Origin: Sphingomonas sp. LaA6.9
Lineage (GTDB): Bacteria; Pseudomonadota; Alphaproteobacteria; Sphingomonadales; Sphingomonadaceae
Assembly: GCF_022601895.1 (NCBI RefSeq)
Contig: NZ_JAKVIO010000007.1
Coordinates: 1 to 64,000, forward strand
DNA length: 64,000 nt
Direction: 5' to 3'
Translations under genes and position numbers: made by a program
The notes under the pieces: generated by a model
What the model saw: only the letters and a program-made list of their open reading frames with translations
Database searches by the model: none
What the model was told of the DNA's origin: nothing
In this document: positions 52,425 to 62,463 of the stretch, piece after piece
Numbering within the stretch: the stretch's first letter is position 1
Layout: every line of letters starts with the position of its first letter

Positions 52425-53410
52425 TCTTCCCCCCAGAAACCTGTGGCCGGCGGCACGAGCATCCCGTGCGCTTCGGCAACGCCACCGACCCGATCCTCCC
52501 GGAGCCAGAGCGGCCCGTCAAGGTCGGCGAAGCCTGAGAGGCGGGCGACGTGCAACGCAGGCGCGATCGAAAGCGACGAACAGATCATGCAGCCGGTCAT
52601 CAATTGCATGCCACGCCCCTGCGCGGCGTCGGCGAGGCGCAGTGCTTCGGTGAGCCCCCCGGTCTTGTCGAGCTTGACGTTCACCGCCTGATAGCGCCGC
52701 GCGACCACATCGAGATCGTCCGCCACATGGATCGCTTCATCGGCACAGATCGGCACTGCCGAACTGAAACCTTCGAGCCACGCATCCTCGCCCGCGGGGA
52801 CGGGCTGCTCGAGCAGCGCGACGCGGCATTGCAGCAGCACGTTCTGAAGCCTCTCGGTGAGCGCCTGATCCCAGCTTTCATTGGGGTCGACGATCAGGGC
52901 CGCGGCGGGCGCGGCGGCACGGACCGCCAGGATTTGCGCTGCAGGATCATTGGCGTCTACTTTCACCTTGATCAGCGGCGCATCGGCGATCGCGGAGGCG
53001 GCGCGCGCCATCGCATCGGGTGTATCGATGACGACGGTGAGCGCGGTCGGAAGTCTTCCGGGGGGCGGCGCTCCGATCATCGCGGCGACACTCGATCCCG
53101 CAAGCCGCGCCTCGAGATCCCACAGCGCGCAATCGAGCGCGTTGCGTGCCGCGCCCGGCGGCAGCAGCGTGAGCAACGTCGCACGATCGGCGCCGTCCTC
53201 CACCGCGCCGCGCACGCTCCCGATCATTGCCAGTGCACTCTCGACGCTTTCGCCATAGCGTGCATAGGGGACGCCTTCACCGCGCCCTTTGAGCGCGCCT
53301 TGCGCGATCGTGACCGTGACGACGTCGGCCTCTGTTTTTACCCCCCGCGAAATGCGGAAGGGCGATTTCAGCGCGAAACGGTCGTGACGGGCTTCGAGAT
53401 GTCGGGGCAC
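52421..53410 (-). CDS. dgcA: Enolase-superfamily dipeptide epimerase / N-acetyl-D-Glu racemase DgcA
   Basis: A 329-residue muconate-lactonising-type enzyme. The acid/base lysines Lys148-x-Lys150 (IKVKVD) and Lys246 (VNVKLDKTGG), and metal ligands Asp175 (VDPNESW), Glu201 (LEQPVP) and Asp224 (CADEAI), are all present. Related proteins epimerise L-Ala-D-Glu; the DgcA group is described as racemising N-acetyl-D-glutamate. Adjacent dgcN favours the latter, but both are possible. The start is GTG 53410, overlapping the end of dgcN by 43 bases. Confidence 0.88.
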   Translation of the reverse strand: MPRHLEARHDRFALKSPFRISRGVKTEADVVTVTIAQGALKGRGEGVPYARYGESVESALAMIGSVRGAVEDGADRATLLTLLPPGAARNALDCALWDLEARLAGSSVAAMIGAPPPGRLPTALTVVIDTPDAMARAASAIADAPLIKVKVDANDPAAQILAVRAAAPAAALIVDPNESWDQALTERLQNVLLQCRVALLEQPVPAGEDAWLEGFSSAVPICADEAIHVADDLDVVARRYQAVNVKLDKTGGLTEALRLADAAQGRGMQLMTGCMICSSLSIAPALHVARLSGFADLDGPLWLREDRVGGVAEAHGMLVPPATGFWGEE

Positions 53411-54402
53411 AGCAATTCATCCATGATCGTATCGAGGCCGAAGCGCATCGGATCGGTGCAGGGAAGCTCGAAAGCCAGTGCGGTCTCATCGCACAGCCGC
53501 CGCGCCGCCGCTTCGTCCATCGCCGAGGTATTGAGGCAGATGCCGACCGCGCGGACACCGGGGCTGGTAAGCCGCGCCATGTGCAGGTTGAGCTCGAGGC
53601 ACTCGCCGAGGCCCGGCAGGTCCCGGCCGGCGATCCCGCGCATATGCGTGCGCGAGGGATCGTGGCACAGCACGATCGCCTCGGGCTGTGCGCCGTGGAG
53701 AAGTCCTGTCGAAACCCCCGCGAAGGAGGGGTGAAAGAGCGAACCCTGACCCTCGATCACGTCCCAGCCGTCATCATCGCGCGCGGGTGCAAGCTGCTCG
53801 ATGGCGCCCGAGATGAAGTCGGCGACGACGGCATCGACGGGAACCCCCGCGCCGGCGATCAATATGCCGGTCTGGCCCGTCGCACGGAAATCGGCGCTCT
53901 TGCCACGCGCCCGGATCGCATCGACCAGCGCAAGCGAAGCGTACATCTTGCCGACCGAACAATCGGTGCCGACCGTCAGCAGGCGGTGGCCGGCGCGGGG
54001 GCGACCGTTGCCGACCACGAGATTTGCGGGCGGATCGCGGACGTCGAACAGTTGCAGACCATGCCGTTGCGCCGCTTCGACCAGACGCGGTTCGTCGCGC
54101 AGTCGCTGATGGAGGCCCGATGCGACGTTCATGCCCGCCTCGAGCGCGGCGAGCGCGTCCTCGATCAGGTCGGGGGCCATCGTGCCGCCCGAATTGGCAA
54201 TGCCCAGTACGAGAGTGCGCGCGCCCGCCGCCGCCGCTTCGGCGATCGTCAGGCGTGGCAGACCCAGCGTAAGCGGGCAATCATCGTGCCGGAACTCGCC
54301 GACGCAATCCGGAGCGCGAAAGGTCGCGAGACCGCGGGAGGTCTTGATCCCGACCGAATCCGTGCTTCGGCCGAGATAGAGCAGAAAGGGTGCAGGTATC
54401 AT
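53368..54402 (-). CDS. dgcN: DUF1611 family protein, D-glutamate N-acetyltransferase DgcN-like
   Basis: A 344-residue DUF1611 protein with a Rossmann-like first half and a P-loop ATPase-like second half. The nucleotide loop is GTDCSVGKM (145-153); FLLYLGRSTDSVGIKTSRGL at the start and DPSRTHMRG are family marks. Proteins of this family paired with DgcA are described as transferring an acetyl group to D-glutamate as the first step of its breakdown. ATG 54402 starts the conserved part. It is 68 bases downstream of the LysR gene. Confidence 0.88.
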   Translation of the reverse strand: MIPAPFLLYLGRSTDSVGIKTSRGLATFRAPDCVGEFRHDDCPLTLGLPRLTIAEAAAAGARTLVLGIANSGGTMAPDLIEDALAALEAGMNVASGLHQRLRDEPRLVEAAQRHGLQLFDVRDPPANLVVGNGRPRAGHRLLTVGTDCSVGKMYASLALVDAIRARGKSADFRATGQTGILIAGAGVPVDAVVADFISGAIEQLAPARDDDGWDVIEGQGSLFHPSFAGVSTGLLHGAQPEAIVLCHDPSRTHMRGIAGRDLPGLGECLELNLHMARLTSPGVRAVGICLNTSAMDEAAARRLCDETALAFELPCTDPMRFGLDTIMDELLCPDISKPVTTVSR

Positions 54403-54470
54403 CCTATGCACGGTAAGCCGCCCGCGCGCCAACCGGGCATAGCGAGTGCGCGCGAGACCATAGCCGCGCG

Positions 54471-55355
54471 TTATGACCCGTCGATGACCTTGGCCAGCGT
54501 CTTGAGAAAGGTGGTAGCCAGCGCGGTCGGCGGCCGGTTGATCAGGAACAGCGCATGGACATCGAAGGCCAGCGACGGCTTGAGCGGGCGCATAGCGAGG
54601 CCCGGCCCGAGCGACGCCTGCGCAGTGAAACTGTCGACAACGGTAAGCCCCACCCCGGCGCGCACCAGCGCTGTCGCGATATAGAAGGTGCGCGCCGACA
54701 CCACTTCATCAAGCTCTATTCCGAGACGTTCCAGCTCCTGCGTGAAGATGTAGCCGATCGGTCCGCTCGCCGCGACGCTGACCAGCCGGTGGCCGCGCAG
54801 ATGCGAGAGTTCGAGGCGCGGCGGGGCATCGGGCATGTCCTCCTCGCGGTACAGCACCGCAAGTTCGCCCTCGCTCAGCCAGCGACTGCCGACGGGTGCG
54901 GTCGGCGGCACTTCATAGGCGATCGCGATATCGGTCTCGCGTTCATAGAGCTTGCGCACGAGATCGTCGTGATGGACGGTCTGGAGGTCGAACTTCACAT
55001 CCTGATGCGTGCGCAGGAAGCGCGCGACCGCGATCGGGAGCGCGCCGAGCGCGAGCGAGGGGAGCGCCGAGATCCGCAGCGTCCTCCCCGCACCGCGCCG
55101 CAGATTGCGCCCCGCCTCGCGCAGCGAATAGACCCTGTCCTGGATCTCGCGCACTTCCTCGAACAGCATGTGCGCGTCCTCGGTGGGCACCAGCCCGCCA
55201 TTCGTCCGCTCGAACAGCGGAAAGCCGAGCAGCGATTCCGCATGGCGAAGCGTCTTCGATACCGAGGGCTGCGAAATATTGAGCGCGCGCGCCGCGGCCG
55301 TGACCGAACCGTTGGTATAGACCGCGTGGAAGATCTCGATATGGCGCAGCTTCAT
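54471..55355 (-). CDS. LysR family transcriptional regulator of the D-glutamate operon
   Basis: A 294-residue LysR protein: winged helix-turn-helix (1-60; [20 protein letters not shown]) and a two-lobed inducer domain. Unlike most LysR genes it is not divergent but lies within the minus-strand operon between an S12 hydrolase and dgcN. Its ATG overlaps the hydrolase stop (ATGA). Control of the downstream dgcN-dgcA genes and self-regulation are inferred. Confidence 0.9.
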   Translation of the reverse strand: MKLRHIEIFHAVYTNGSVTAAARALNISQPSVSKTLRHAESLLGFPLFERTNGGLVPTEDAHMLFEEVREIQDRVYSLREAGRNLRRGAGRTLRISALPSLALGALPIAVARFLRTHQDVKFDLQTVHHDDLVRKLYERETDIAIAYEVPPTAPVGSRWLSEGELAVLYREEDMPDAPPRLELSHLRGHRLVSVAASGPIGYIFTQELERLGIELDEVVSARTFYIATALVRAGVGLTVVDSFTAQASLGPGLAMRPLKPSLAFDVHALFLINRPPTALATTFLKTLAKVIDGS

Positions 55356-56539
55356 CGTTGCGCCGCCCTGGTTTCCTGGGCCAGTGCCTCTTCGGTGGCG
55401 GTGAAGGCGGACCGTTTGCCCGCATCGTCCGCGGGAACGTCGGTCGCGAAATAGGCGACCCCGGTGCCGCGTTCGCGGTCGATCCACAGCCCCGAGCGCA
55501 GGCCATAGGCATCGCCCGCATGGCCGAAGCGCCGGCGTCCGTCGCCGAACACGTCGTCGCGGCACCCCTTTTGCGAGGTCGCGAGAAAGGTCACGGCCAG
55601 CCCGTAACTGCAATAGAAACCCATATTCGCCGCGCCTGTCGTCTCATCGCTGCCGGTGTCGCCGTTACTGCCGTCAAAAGTCCATAGCGGCCGCTCGAGC
55701 AATGCCACCGAGCGGGGGCTGAGCAGGGTGACGCCATCTACACTGCCTTGCCCCAGCAGCAGGCGCCCGATCCGCGCGAGCCCGCGCGCCGAAATGCGCA
55801 ACCCCCCTTGCGGCGAGAATATCGCGCCGTTCGTGCCGGGCTGCCACTGCGTCAGGTCGCAATTGCCGTCGCGCGCGGGTTGCACAGCACATGCGGGCTT
55901 TGTGTCATGATTGTCGTCACGCACCGGAACGCCCGCTCGATAGAGGACGACCGCGCGTGCGGCGGTTCGGTCGCTGCAACTGGACCAGTTGTAGCAGGCA
56001 TCGAGCTTGAGCGGTGCCAGGACGAGGCGATCCATCAGCCGGTCGAAACGCTCGCCCGTTGCGCGTTCCATCACCGCGGCGATTACCGGAAAATTGATGT
56101 TGGCATAGCGGAAAAAGGCGCCCGGAGGATGCTCGACATCCCATGCCTTGGGGTCGGTCAGCACGCTTTTCAGCTCGGCATCGAGCGGGAGCACATAGTC
56201 GATCCCGTCATTGAGCCCCGAACGGTGCGAGAGCAGCAGCTTCAGGGTGATTGGCTGGTCCGGAAATGCAGGGCTGCGCAGCCGCCAGCCGAGCAGGGCG
56301 GAGACATCGGCATCGAGATCGAGCCGACCCTGCTCGACCAGTCGCATCACCGCGATCGCGATCACCAGCTTCGAAATGGATGCCACGCGCACCGGATCGT
56401 CGGCGGTGGCTCTCCGTCCCGTCGCGATATCGGCAAAGCCGGACGCCTGTGCGGCGACCTCGCCCTCCCGATCGAAGGAAACGCGAACACTGGCAGCGGG
56501 TTGGGAAGCTGCGGCGAGCAGCGTGGCGGTAAGCAGCAT
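55352..56539 (-). CDS. Exported serine hydrolase, S12/beta-lactamase family
   Basis: A 395-residue secreted hydrolase with signal peptide [17 protein letters not shown], nucleophile motif SISK (Ser54-Lys57), second motif YANIN, and GHAGDAYG near the C-terminus where KTG would be. Extra cysteines ([18 protein letters not shown]) may form disulfides. As first gene of the D-glutamate operon it probably cuts a peptide in the periplasm. ATG 56539 is preferred; TTG 56581 in the same frame would lengthen the signal peptide. Confidence 0.87.
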   Translation of the reverse strand: MLLTATLLAAASQPAASVRVSFDREGEVAAQASGFADIATGRRATADDPVRVASISKLVIAIAVMRLVEQGRLDLDADVSALLGWRLRSPAFPDQPITLKLLLSHRSGLNDGIDYVLPLDAELKSVLTDPKAWDVEHPPGAFFRYANINFPVIAAVMERATGERFDRLMDRLVLAPLKLDACYNWSSCSDRTAARAVVLYRAGVPVRDDNHDTKPACAVQPARDGNCDLTQWQPGTNGAIFSPQGGLRISARGLARIGRLLLGQGSVDGVTLLSPRSVALLERPLWTFDGSNGDTGSDETTGAANMGFYCSYGLAVTFLATSQKGCRDDVFGDGRRRFGHAGDAYGLRSGLWIDRERGTGVAYFATDVPADDAGKRSAFTATEEALAQETRAAQR

Positions 56540-56711
56540 AGGACAAACTAAACAGAAGGTCCCACGCAGTTCAATGCGCAACGATCATCGCATGACTCAT
56601 TGCGGACAGGCGTTGTGCAGAGCGCCCGCATCCGGGCTGTGCCGCCGCCGCGCCGCGCCGCGGGCACGTCGGCCCGATCGGGGTCGGATCAGGCGGCCTT
56701 GTCTCCCTGAT

Positions 56712-56731
56712 CTCCCCGCATTCACGGGGAG
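56712..56731 (-). terminator. Hairpin downstream of the acyltransferase gene
   Basis: CTCCCCG (56712-56718) pairs with CGGGGAG (56725-56731), loop of 6, only 14 bases past the acyltransferase stop. It separates that gene from the S12 gene 205 bases downstream; no T-run. Confidence 0.4.
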
Positions 56732-56744
56732 CGGATTCTGGCTG

Positions 56745-57755
56745 TCAAGCGGGCGCTAGCTGTGGCGATGCGCGCCGCCTGTGCAGATATGCCAGCAGCG
56801 GTTTTTCGACAAATTCGTGCAGGGCAATGCCGATGGTCATCCCATAGGTGAAGATGATGAGCGCCAGTATGTCCGCCTGCATTGGCGGGAGGCGCAGGAA
56901 GGCGGACATCAGAAGCGAATGGCCGAGATAGACGCTGTAGGATGCGTCGCCGAGATATGTGAGGAAGGACTTGCGCGCCTCGATTCCAAGCGCGCCGGCA
57001 ACGATAAGCGCGGCGGGAATGCCCCACCACACCACGCGTTCAAACGCCACCTTGCCGTTCAGCACATCGGGCATCCACATCAACGCGCCATCGCGTGATG
57101 GCAACGCAATCAGCGCTGCTACGCCGGCAATGACCATCGTCCACGCCAGCGCCCGGCTGTTCCATTGCCAGCGCCGCCACAGCGCCGCGATCGCCACACC
57201 CATCAGGAATTCGAGGATGATCGGATTGCCGATCACCTGAAGCACGGGCCACCCCCATTGCACGCGCCCGAACCAGGCCGCGGCATAGACCGCGATCAGG
57301 ACGAGCGCCCAATGACGCGCCCAGATCACCAGCGCCGCCGAAAGATAGAACAGCATCTCGAAATTGAGCGTCCACCCGACGGCGATATAGGGCACCGATA
57401 TCCTGTCGCCCCACGCCCCCCAGAACAGGTACGACGTTGCCAGCCGATCCGGCTCGATCACGCCGCTCGCCAGTACGGCCACGACAATATAGGGGATCGT
57501 CGCGACATAATAGAGCGGCATCACGCGCAGGAAGCGTCGCCGCATGAACGCCGATGGCGACCCTCCCGCCACCAGAAAGATGATGACCCCGCTCAATACG
57601 AAGAACACGTCGACGCCAGCTGCGGCGATATTGGCCAGCCGGCCATCGACGAGGAATCCCTCGGTCGCCGGAACCCGGAAGGCGTGGGCAACCACGACCG
57701 ATGCGGCCGCAAGCCCGCGCACAACCTGCAATGACAAGATACGATTCCGTGACAT
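56745..57755 (-). CDS. Acyltransferase 3 family membrane protein (OafA-like)
   Basis: A 336-residue inner-membrane O-acyltransferase with about ten helices. The catalytic-type His lies in SVVVAHAF and the family stretch GVDVFFVLSGVIIF follows; an Arg pair comes after (MRRRFLRVMP). Such enzymes acetylate surface polysaccharides or peptidoglycan. The acceptor is unknown. ATG 57755 begins MSRNRILSLQVVRGLAA, the normal start. Confidence 0.87.
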   Translation of the reverse strand: MSRNRILSLQVVRGLAAASVVVAHAFRVPATEGFLVDGRLANIAAAGVDVFFVLSGVIIFLVAGGSPSAFMRRRFLRVMPLYYVATIPYIVVAVLASGVIEPDRLATSYLFWGAWGDRISVPYIAVGWTLNFEMLFYLSAALVIWARHWALVLIAVYAAAWFGRVQWGWPVLQVIGNPIILEFLMGVAIAALWRRWQWNSRALAWTMVIAGVAALIALPSRDGALMWMPDVLNGKVAFERVVWWGIPAALIVAGALGIEARKSFLTYLGDASYSVYLGHSLLMSAFLRLPPMQADILALIIFTYGMTIGIALHEFVEKPLLAYLHRRRASPQLAPA

Positions 57756-57804
57756 CGCGCGCCTATTGCAAGGCGATGACGCGAAATCCAGAATATTCGC
57801 GGGC

Positions 57805-58725
57805 CTAGTTCGTGAAATCCGGGAGAGCGGCGCCCGTCGCCTCATGGACGATCCAGTCGCGGAAATGGCGGAAGATCGGGTTCGCCATGCGATCGGGCGG
57901 ATAGACGAGATAATAGGCCTGCTCGCCCGATATCGGCAGCGCGAAGGGGCAGGCGAGTGCGCCCGATTTGAGCTCGGGTTCGATCAGGAAGCTCGGGATC
58001 AGCGCCACGCCAGCGCCCGCAGCTGCCGCCTGGGCGAGCATCAGAAAATGTTCGAAGCTCGGCCCCACCGCGGGTGCGGCGGCCGCAACGCCCGCGCGCT
58101 CGAACCACTCTGCCCAGGCATTGCGACGCGACGACTGGACGAGCAGGGGGAGCCTGGCGAGATCGGCGGGGGTTTCGATCGCATGCTCGGCGAGCAGCGC
58201 GGGCGCCGTCACCGGGATCGCCTCTTCGCGGAACAGCAGGTCGTGTTCGACGCGCGGCCAGTCGGGCAGGCCGAAATGGATCGCGGCGTCGAAGCTTTCA
58301 TCGGCGAAGTCGAACTCGTCCGACCGCGCGAGGAAATTGACGATCAGGCCGGGATGGCGCTCGGTCAGCCGGGGCAGGCGCGGAGCGAGCCAGCGCATGC
58401 CGAAGCTCGGCAGCGTCGCAATCGACAGTTCGCGCTCGGGGCGTCGTTCGAGCGTGCGCGCGGTAGCGCGGCGGATGCGTTCGAGCGCGGGCATGATCGC
58501 ATCGGCATAATCGCGGCCCTCGGCATTCAGGCTGACGCGCCGGCCCTTGCGCTCGAACAGCGGGGTCTGCAGCCAGTCCTCCAGATGCGCGATCTGGCGG
58601 CTCACCGCGCTCTGGGTCAGCCCGACCTCCTCGCCGGCACGCGAGAAGCTGCCATGGCGTGCGGCGGCTGCGAAGCAATGGAGCGCGGCCATTGGCGGCA
58701 GCAGCCGTCTTGATGTGTCACTCAT
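57805..58725 (-). CDS. LysR family regulator divergent from the DUF1338-ast operon
   Basis: A 306-residue LysR protein of the GcvA-like group: LPPMAALHCFAAAARHGSFS, then ELTQSAV-type GLTQSAVSRQIAHLEDWL and LFERKGRRVSL, followed by the inducer domain. It stands head to head with the DUF1338 operon, 87 bases apart, the usual layout for a LysR regulator and its target. The gap holds AAAC-N6-GTTT (58741-58754), a possible dyad for binding. Confidence 0.9.
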   Translation of the reverse strand: MSDTSRRLLPPMAALHCFAAAARHGSFSRAGEEVGLTQSAVSRQIAHLEDWLQTPLFERKGRRVSLNAEGRDYADAIMPALERIRRATARTLERRPERELSIATLPSFGMRWLAPRLPRLTERHPGLIVNFLARSDEFDFADESFDAAIHFGLPDWPRVEHDLLFREEAIPVTAPALLAEHAIETPADLARLPLLVQSSRRNAWAEWFERAGVAAAAPAVGPSFEHFLMLAQAAAAGAGVALIPSFLIEPELKSGALACPFALPISGEQAYYLVYPPDRMANPIFRHFRDWIVHEATGAALPDFTN

Positions 58726-58812
58726 TCCAAATACTCATATAAACATGCGGGTTTGTCGTTTTGTGGGTCGCGCGCGATGATGCAGTGAGCGTCATATCCC
58801 GTGGAGGCGTAT

Positions 58813-59838
58813 ATGACGAGTTCGAATGAGAGTGTGATCCTGAAACTGGCGGCGTCGGTGCTCGGCATCGATGCGGCGAAGGCAGCGATCGCCAAGCTCG
58901 AACTCGATCCCGCGCTCGACAGCGCGGGCTCGGCGATCGTTTCGCGCGCGAGCTTCGCAATGGCGTTGAACGTCGTGCTGTTCGACGACCTGCTCGCGCG
59001 CGTGCCCACGGGTGCGGCCTATGTCGCCGATGCGACCGTCGGGGGTGGCAAGCTGTTCTTCGATCATGGCGCGCTGCGCACGATCCGTTTCGCCAATGGC
59101 CCGACGGGTGCGCTGCCCGCGGGCCAGGACGCGTTCGCGCGTATCCTGAAGCCGCTCGGCTACAGCGTCGCGAATGTCTATCCGCTGCCGCGCCTCGGCA
59201 TGACCGGCCGCGCCTGGTGCCATCTCGACGCGCCCGAGAGCATCCCGCAATTCTTCGTGAGCGAACTGCATGTCGAGCGCTTCGGCGCCGGGTTCGAGCG
59301 CGTGGCGCAGCGCGTGTTCGGCAGCTCGCGCGATCCCCTGGGCAAGTCCGCCTATGCGGCGCTCGCCCATTTCGCCGAGATCGAATGCGTGCCCTTCGAT
59401 CTCGCGGTTGCGGCGTTGCCCGAGATCGTCGCGGCATTCGGGCGTCATCACGATATACCCGCGCTCGCCGATTATGAAGCGCTGCTGGCACACTCGGCCG
59501 AGGCGGCGTGGATTGCGACCGAGGGCAATGCCTTTAACCATGCGACCGACCGCGTCGCCGATGTCGAGGCGCTAGCCGGGGCGCAGCGGACGCTTGGCCG
59601 GCCCGTGAAGGACGCGGTCGAAGTCTCGGCGAGCGGTCGCGTGCGCCAGACCGCATTCCGTGCCGATCATGTCGAGCGCCGCTTCGTCGATGCCGACGGC
59701 GCGACGGTGACGCTGAGCGTGCCGGGCTCCTTCTACGAATTCATAACGCGCGACGTCGATCCCGCGACGGGCAGGCTCGATCTGGGCTTCGACAGCAGCA
59801 ATGCGCAGGGCATCTTCGCGATGACCAGGGCCGCATGA
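58813..59838 (+). CDS. DUF1338 protein, 2-oxoadipate dioxygenase/decarboxylase (HglS) family
   Basis: A 341-residue Fe(II) enzyme family member. HglS of Pseudomonas putida converts 2-oxoadipate to D-2-hydroxyglutarate with loss of CO2. The metal site is readable: His85 with Arg89 four residues on (DHGALRT), His243 in AFNHATDRV, and Glu309 in FYEFITR. The protein is about 120 residues shorter than HglS, so the substrate may differ. GGAGG lies 5 bases before ATG 58813. Its stop overlaps the next gene (ATGA), whose product should oxidise D-2-hydroxyglutarate. Confidence 0.85.
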   Translation: MTSSNESVILKLAASVLGIDAAKAAIAKLELDPALDSAGSAIVSRASFAMALNVVLFDDLLARVPTGAAYVADATVGGGKLFFDHGALRTIRFANGPTGALPAGQDAFARILKPLGYSVANVYPLPRLGMTGRAWCHLDAPESIPQFFVSELHVERFGAGFERVAQRVFGSSRDPLGKSAYAALAHFAEIECVPFDLAVAALPEIVAAFGRHHDIPALADYEALLAHSAEAAWIATEGNAFNHATDRVADVEALAGAQRTLGRPVKDAVEVSASGRVRQTAFRADHVERRFVDADGATVTLSVPGSFYEFITRDVDPATGRLDLGFDSSNAQGIFAMTRAA

Positions 59839-61259
59839 GCGATCTCCTCGCCGCGCTGGGCGATGCGATCGGGGCAAGCCACGTGCTCGCCGATCGCACC
59901 GATCTGGAGCGCTATGAGACGGATGGCCGCCAGTCGGGCGGCCGTGCGCTTGCGGTGCTGCGGCCCGCGAGCAGCGGCGAGGTGTCGGCGATCCTGCGAC
60001 TTGCCGCCGAACATGGCGCGACCGTCGTGCCGCAGGGCGCGCGCACGGGGCTGGTCGGCGCCGGCCTCGCCGATGATGGCGGCGATGCGCTGATCCTGAG
60101 CCTCGACCGGCTTGCACGCGCGCCCGAGATCGATGTCGCCAATCGCACGGTCACGGCGGATGCAGGTGTGCTGCTCTCGACGATCAATGCCGCCGCGGGC
60201 GAACACGGTCTGTTTCTGCCCATCGATCTTGGTGCCGATCCCTCGGTGGGTGGCATGATTGCGGCCAATACCGGCGGCGCGCGCTTCCTGCGCTATGGCG
60301 ATGTGCGGCGCAACCTGCTCGGGCTCGAAGCCGTGCTCGCCGATGGCGAGGGGACGGTGCTCGAACTGGGCGGCGCGCTGTGGAAGAACAATGTCGGGCT
60401 CGACCTCAAGCAGCTTTTCGCGGGTGCATCAGGGTCGCTTGGCGTGATCACGCGCGCGACGCTGGCACTGCAGCCGAAGCCGACCGCGCAGGTGACCGCG
60501 CTCGTCGCACTCCGGCGGCCCGAGGCTGCAGCTGAACTGCTGGCGTTGCTCGAAGCGCGCTTCGGCATGCTGATCAGCGCGTTCGAGGGGATGTCAGCGC
60601 CCGCGCTCGACGCGGCCTTCGCGCATGTCGCACGGCTCAAAAATCCGTTTTCGGGCGCGATGCCGCCCTATGCCGTGCTGGTCGAGCTTTCGAGCGGGCC
60701 GGTGCTTGATGAGGATGCGCTCGAGGCGAAACTGGGCGAGGCGCTCGCCGATATCATGGCATGCGCCAACTCGCCGATCATCGACATCGCGATCGATCGC
60801 CGCGACGCGCTCTGGGCGATCCGCCACGCAATCCCCGAGGGGCTGCGCGCTTCGGGCCAGGTCGTCGCGTGCGACATCGCGCTCAGGCGCGGTGACGTCA
60901 TGCGCTTTCGCGCCGAAGCGCTTGGCGAGATCGGCGCGCGCTGGCCGGGCCTGACCGTCCATGATTTCGGGCATGTCGGCGATGGCGGCCTCCACTTCAA
61001 CATGGTCTGGCCGCGTGCCAATGGCCCGCTCGATCCCGCGGTGGCGGCGGCGGTGCACGATCATGTCTTCTCCAAGGTGGTGGAGCAGTTCGGCGGCAGC
61101 TTCAGCGCCGAGCATGGCATCGGGCCGCGCAACATCAGACATTATGCGCGCTTCGTCCCCGAGCCGGCCCGGCGCGTGGCGGGGCAGATACAGCGCATCG
61201 TCGCGCCGCAGGGCCTGGGGCGCGTCGATTTCGGATCAACCAGCACACAGGAAGGATAG
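59835..61259 (+). CDS. FAD-linked D-2-hydroxyacid dehydrogenase (D-2-hydroxyglutarate dehydrogenase-like)
   Basis: A 474-residue flavoprotein of the VAO/GlcD family. The FAD domain has VVPQGARTGLVGAGL, DLGADPSVGGMIAANTGG and GASGSLGVITRATL; the C-terminal domain has the metal and substrate histidines DFGHVGDGGLHFN and SAEHGIGPRN. D-lactate, glycolate and D-2-hydroxyglutarate are family substrates; coupling to a DUF1338 enzyme makes D-2-hydroxyglutarate to 2-oxoglutarate the best guess. Confidence 0.87.
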   Translation: MSDLLAALGDAIGASHVLADRTDLERYETDGRQSGGRALAVLRPASSGEVSAILRLAAEHGATVVPQGARTGLVGAGLADDGGDALILSLDRLARAPEIDVANRTVTADAGVLLSTINAAAGEHGLFLPIDLGADPSVGGMIAANTGGARFLRYGDVRRNLLGLEAVLADGEGTVLELGGALWKNNVGLDLKQLFAGASGSLGVITRATLALQPKPTAQVTALVALRRPEAAAELLALLEARFGMLISAFEGMSAPALDAAFAHVARLKNPFSGAMPPYAVLVELSSGPVLDEDALEAKLGEALADIMACANSPIIDIAIDRRDALWAIRHAIPEGLRASGQVVACDIALRRGDVMRFRAEALGEIGARWPGLTVHDFGHVGDGGLHFNMVWPRANGPLDPAVAAAVHDHVFSKVVEQFGGSFSAEHGIGPRNIRHYARFVPEPARRVAGQIQRIVAPQGLGRVDFGSTSTQEG

Positions 61260-61266
61260 AGAGAGA

Positions 61267-62463
61267 ATGTCGGACAGGATCATGGCGGTCTACAACCGCG
61301 CGCCCATGGTGTTCGAACGCGGCGTGGGCCCGTGGCTCTACACGCAGGACGGTGAAGCCTGGCTCGATTGCGTCGCGGGCATCGCGACCAACGGCCTTGG
61401 TCACGCCAACCCCAAACTTGTTGCCGCGCTCACCGAGCAGGCGGGCAAGATCTGGCATTTGTCCAACATCTTCCGCATTCCGGGGCAGGAAGAACTCGCC
61501 GAGCGACTGACTGCCAACAGCTTTGCCGACACCGTCTTTTTCGGCAATTCGGGCTCGGAGGCGATCGAGTGCGCGCTCAAGACCGCGCGCAAATATCACG
61601 CCGCCAATGGCCAGCCCGAGCGCATCGACATTATCGGCTTTGGCGGCTCGTTCCACGGTCGCACCTATGCCGCAGTCAACGCCTCGGGCAACGCGACCTA
61701 TCTCGAAGGCTTCGGCCCGCGCCTGCCCGGGTTCATCCAGCTCAGCCTCGACGATATGGACGCGATTGCCGCGGCGATCGCGCGTCCGACTACGGCGGCG
61801 CTGATCGTCGAGCCCGTGCAGGGCGAGGGTGGCGCCCGTGCGCTCACCGGCGAATGGCTGCTCGAGGTGCGCCGCCTCTGCACCGAGGCGGGCGTCCTCC
61901 TCATCTATGACGAAGTCCAGTCGGGCATGGGCCGCACCGGCAAGCTGTTCGCGCACCAGTGGTTTGCGGGCGCCGAGCCTGACATCATGGCGGTTGCCAA
62001 GGCGCTGGGCGGCGGCTTCCCCGTCGGCGCATGTCTCGCCACCGCCGAGGCCGCCAAGGGCATGACCTTCGGCGCGCATGGTTCGACCTTTGGCGGCAAC
62101 CCGCTCGCAATGGCGGTGGGCATCGCGGCGTTCGACGAGATCGCGCGCCCCGAAACGCTCGATCATGCCGCGAAGGTCGCGGAAACGCTATCGAACGGCC
62201 TCAGCGACATTGCTGCCCGTTATGCCGACATCATCGTCGATGTGCGCGGCAAGGGGCTGCTGATCGGGGTCAAGATGGTGACCAACAACCGCGAATTCAT
62301 GGCGGCCGCGCGCGATCAGCGCCTGCTCGTTGCGGGTGGTGGCGAGAATTGCGTGCGCCTGCTGCCGCCGCTCAATATGCCGATCGAGGACGCGAAGGAA
62401 GCGCTGGTGCGCTTCGAGGCGACCTGCGCGGCGGTGCGCGCCACGCTCGCCCAGGCGGCCTGA
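61267..62463 (+). CDS. astC: Acetylornithine/succinylornithine aminotransferase family
   Basis: A 398-residue class III aminotransferase. The PLP lysine is Lys245 ([11 protein letters not shown]), with Asp215 in [13 protein letters not shown] and the phosphate loop GNSGSEA. In the AST pathway it turns succinylornithine into succinylglutamate semialdehyde; ArgD of arginine synthesis is nearly identical in sequence, so the name rests on the adjacent astA and astD. It may also accept lysine-type substrates. ATG 61267 follows AGAGAGA and its TGA shares one base with the astA start. Confidence 0.85.
   Translation: MSDRIMAVYNRAPMVFERGVGPWLYTQDGEAWLDCVAGIATNGLGHANPKLVAALTEQAGKIWHLSNIFRIPGQEELAERLTANSFADTVFFGNSGSEAIECALKTARKYHAANGQPERIDIIGFGGSFHGRTYAAVNASGNATYLEGFGPRLPGFIQLSLDDMDAIAAAIARPTTAALIVEPVQGEGGARALTGEWLLEVRRLCTEAGVLLIYDEVQSGMGRTGKLFAHQWFAGAEPDIMAVAKALGGGFPVGACLATAEAAKGMTFGAHGSTFGGNPLAMAVGIAAFDEIARPETLDHAAKVAETLSNGLSDIAARYADIIVDVRGKGLLIGVKMVTNNREFMAAARDQRLLVAGGGENCVRLLPPLNMPIEDAKEALVRFEATCAAVRATLAQAA

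Noticed and set aside
41320-56539. Microcystin degradation (mlr) cluster
   Set aside because: AmpG-like and S12 genes fit mlrD/mlrB by family only; no MlrA-type CPBP protease or MlrC-type metalloprotease is present.
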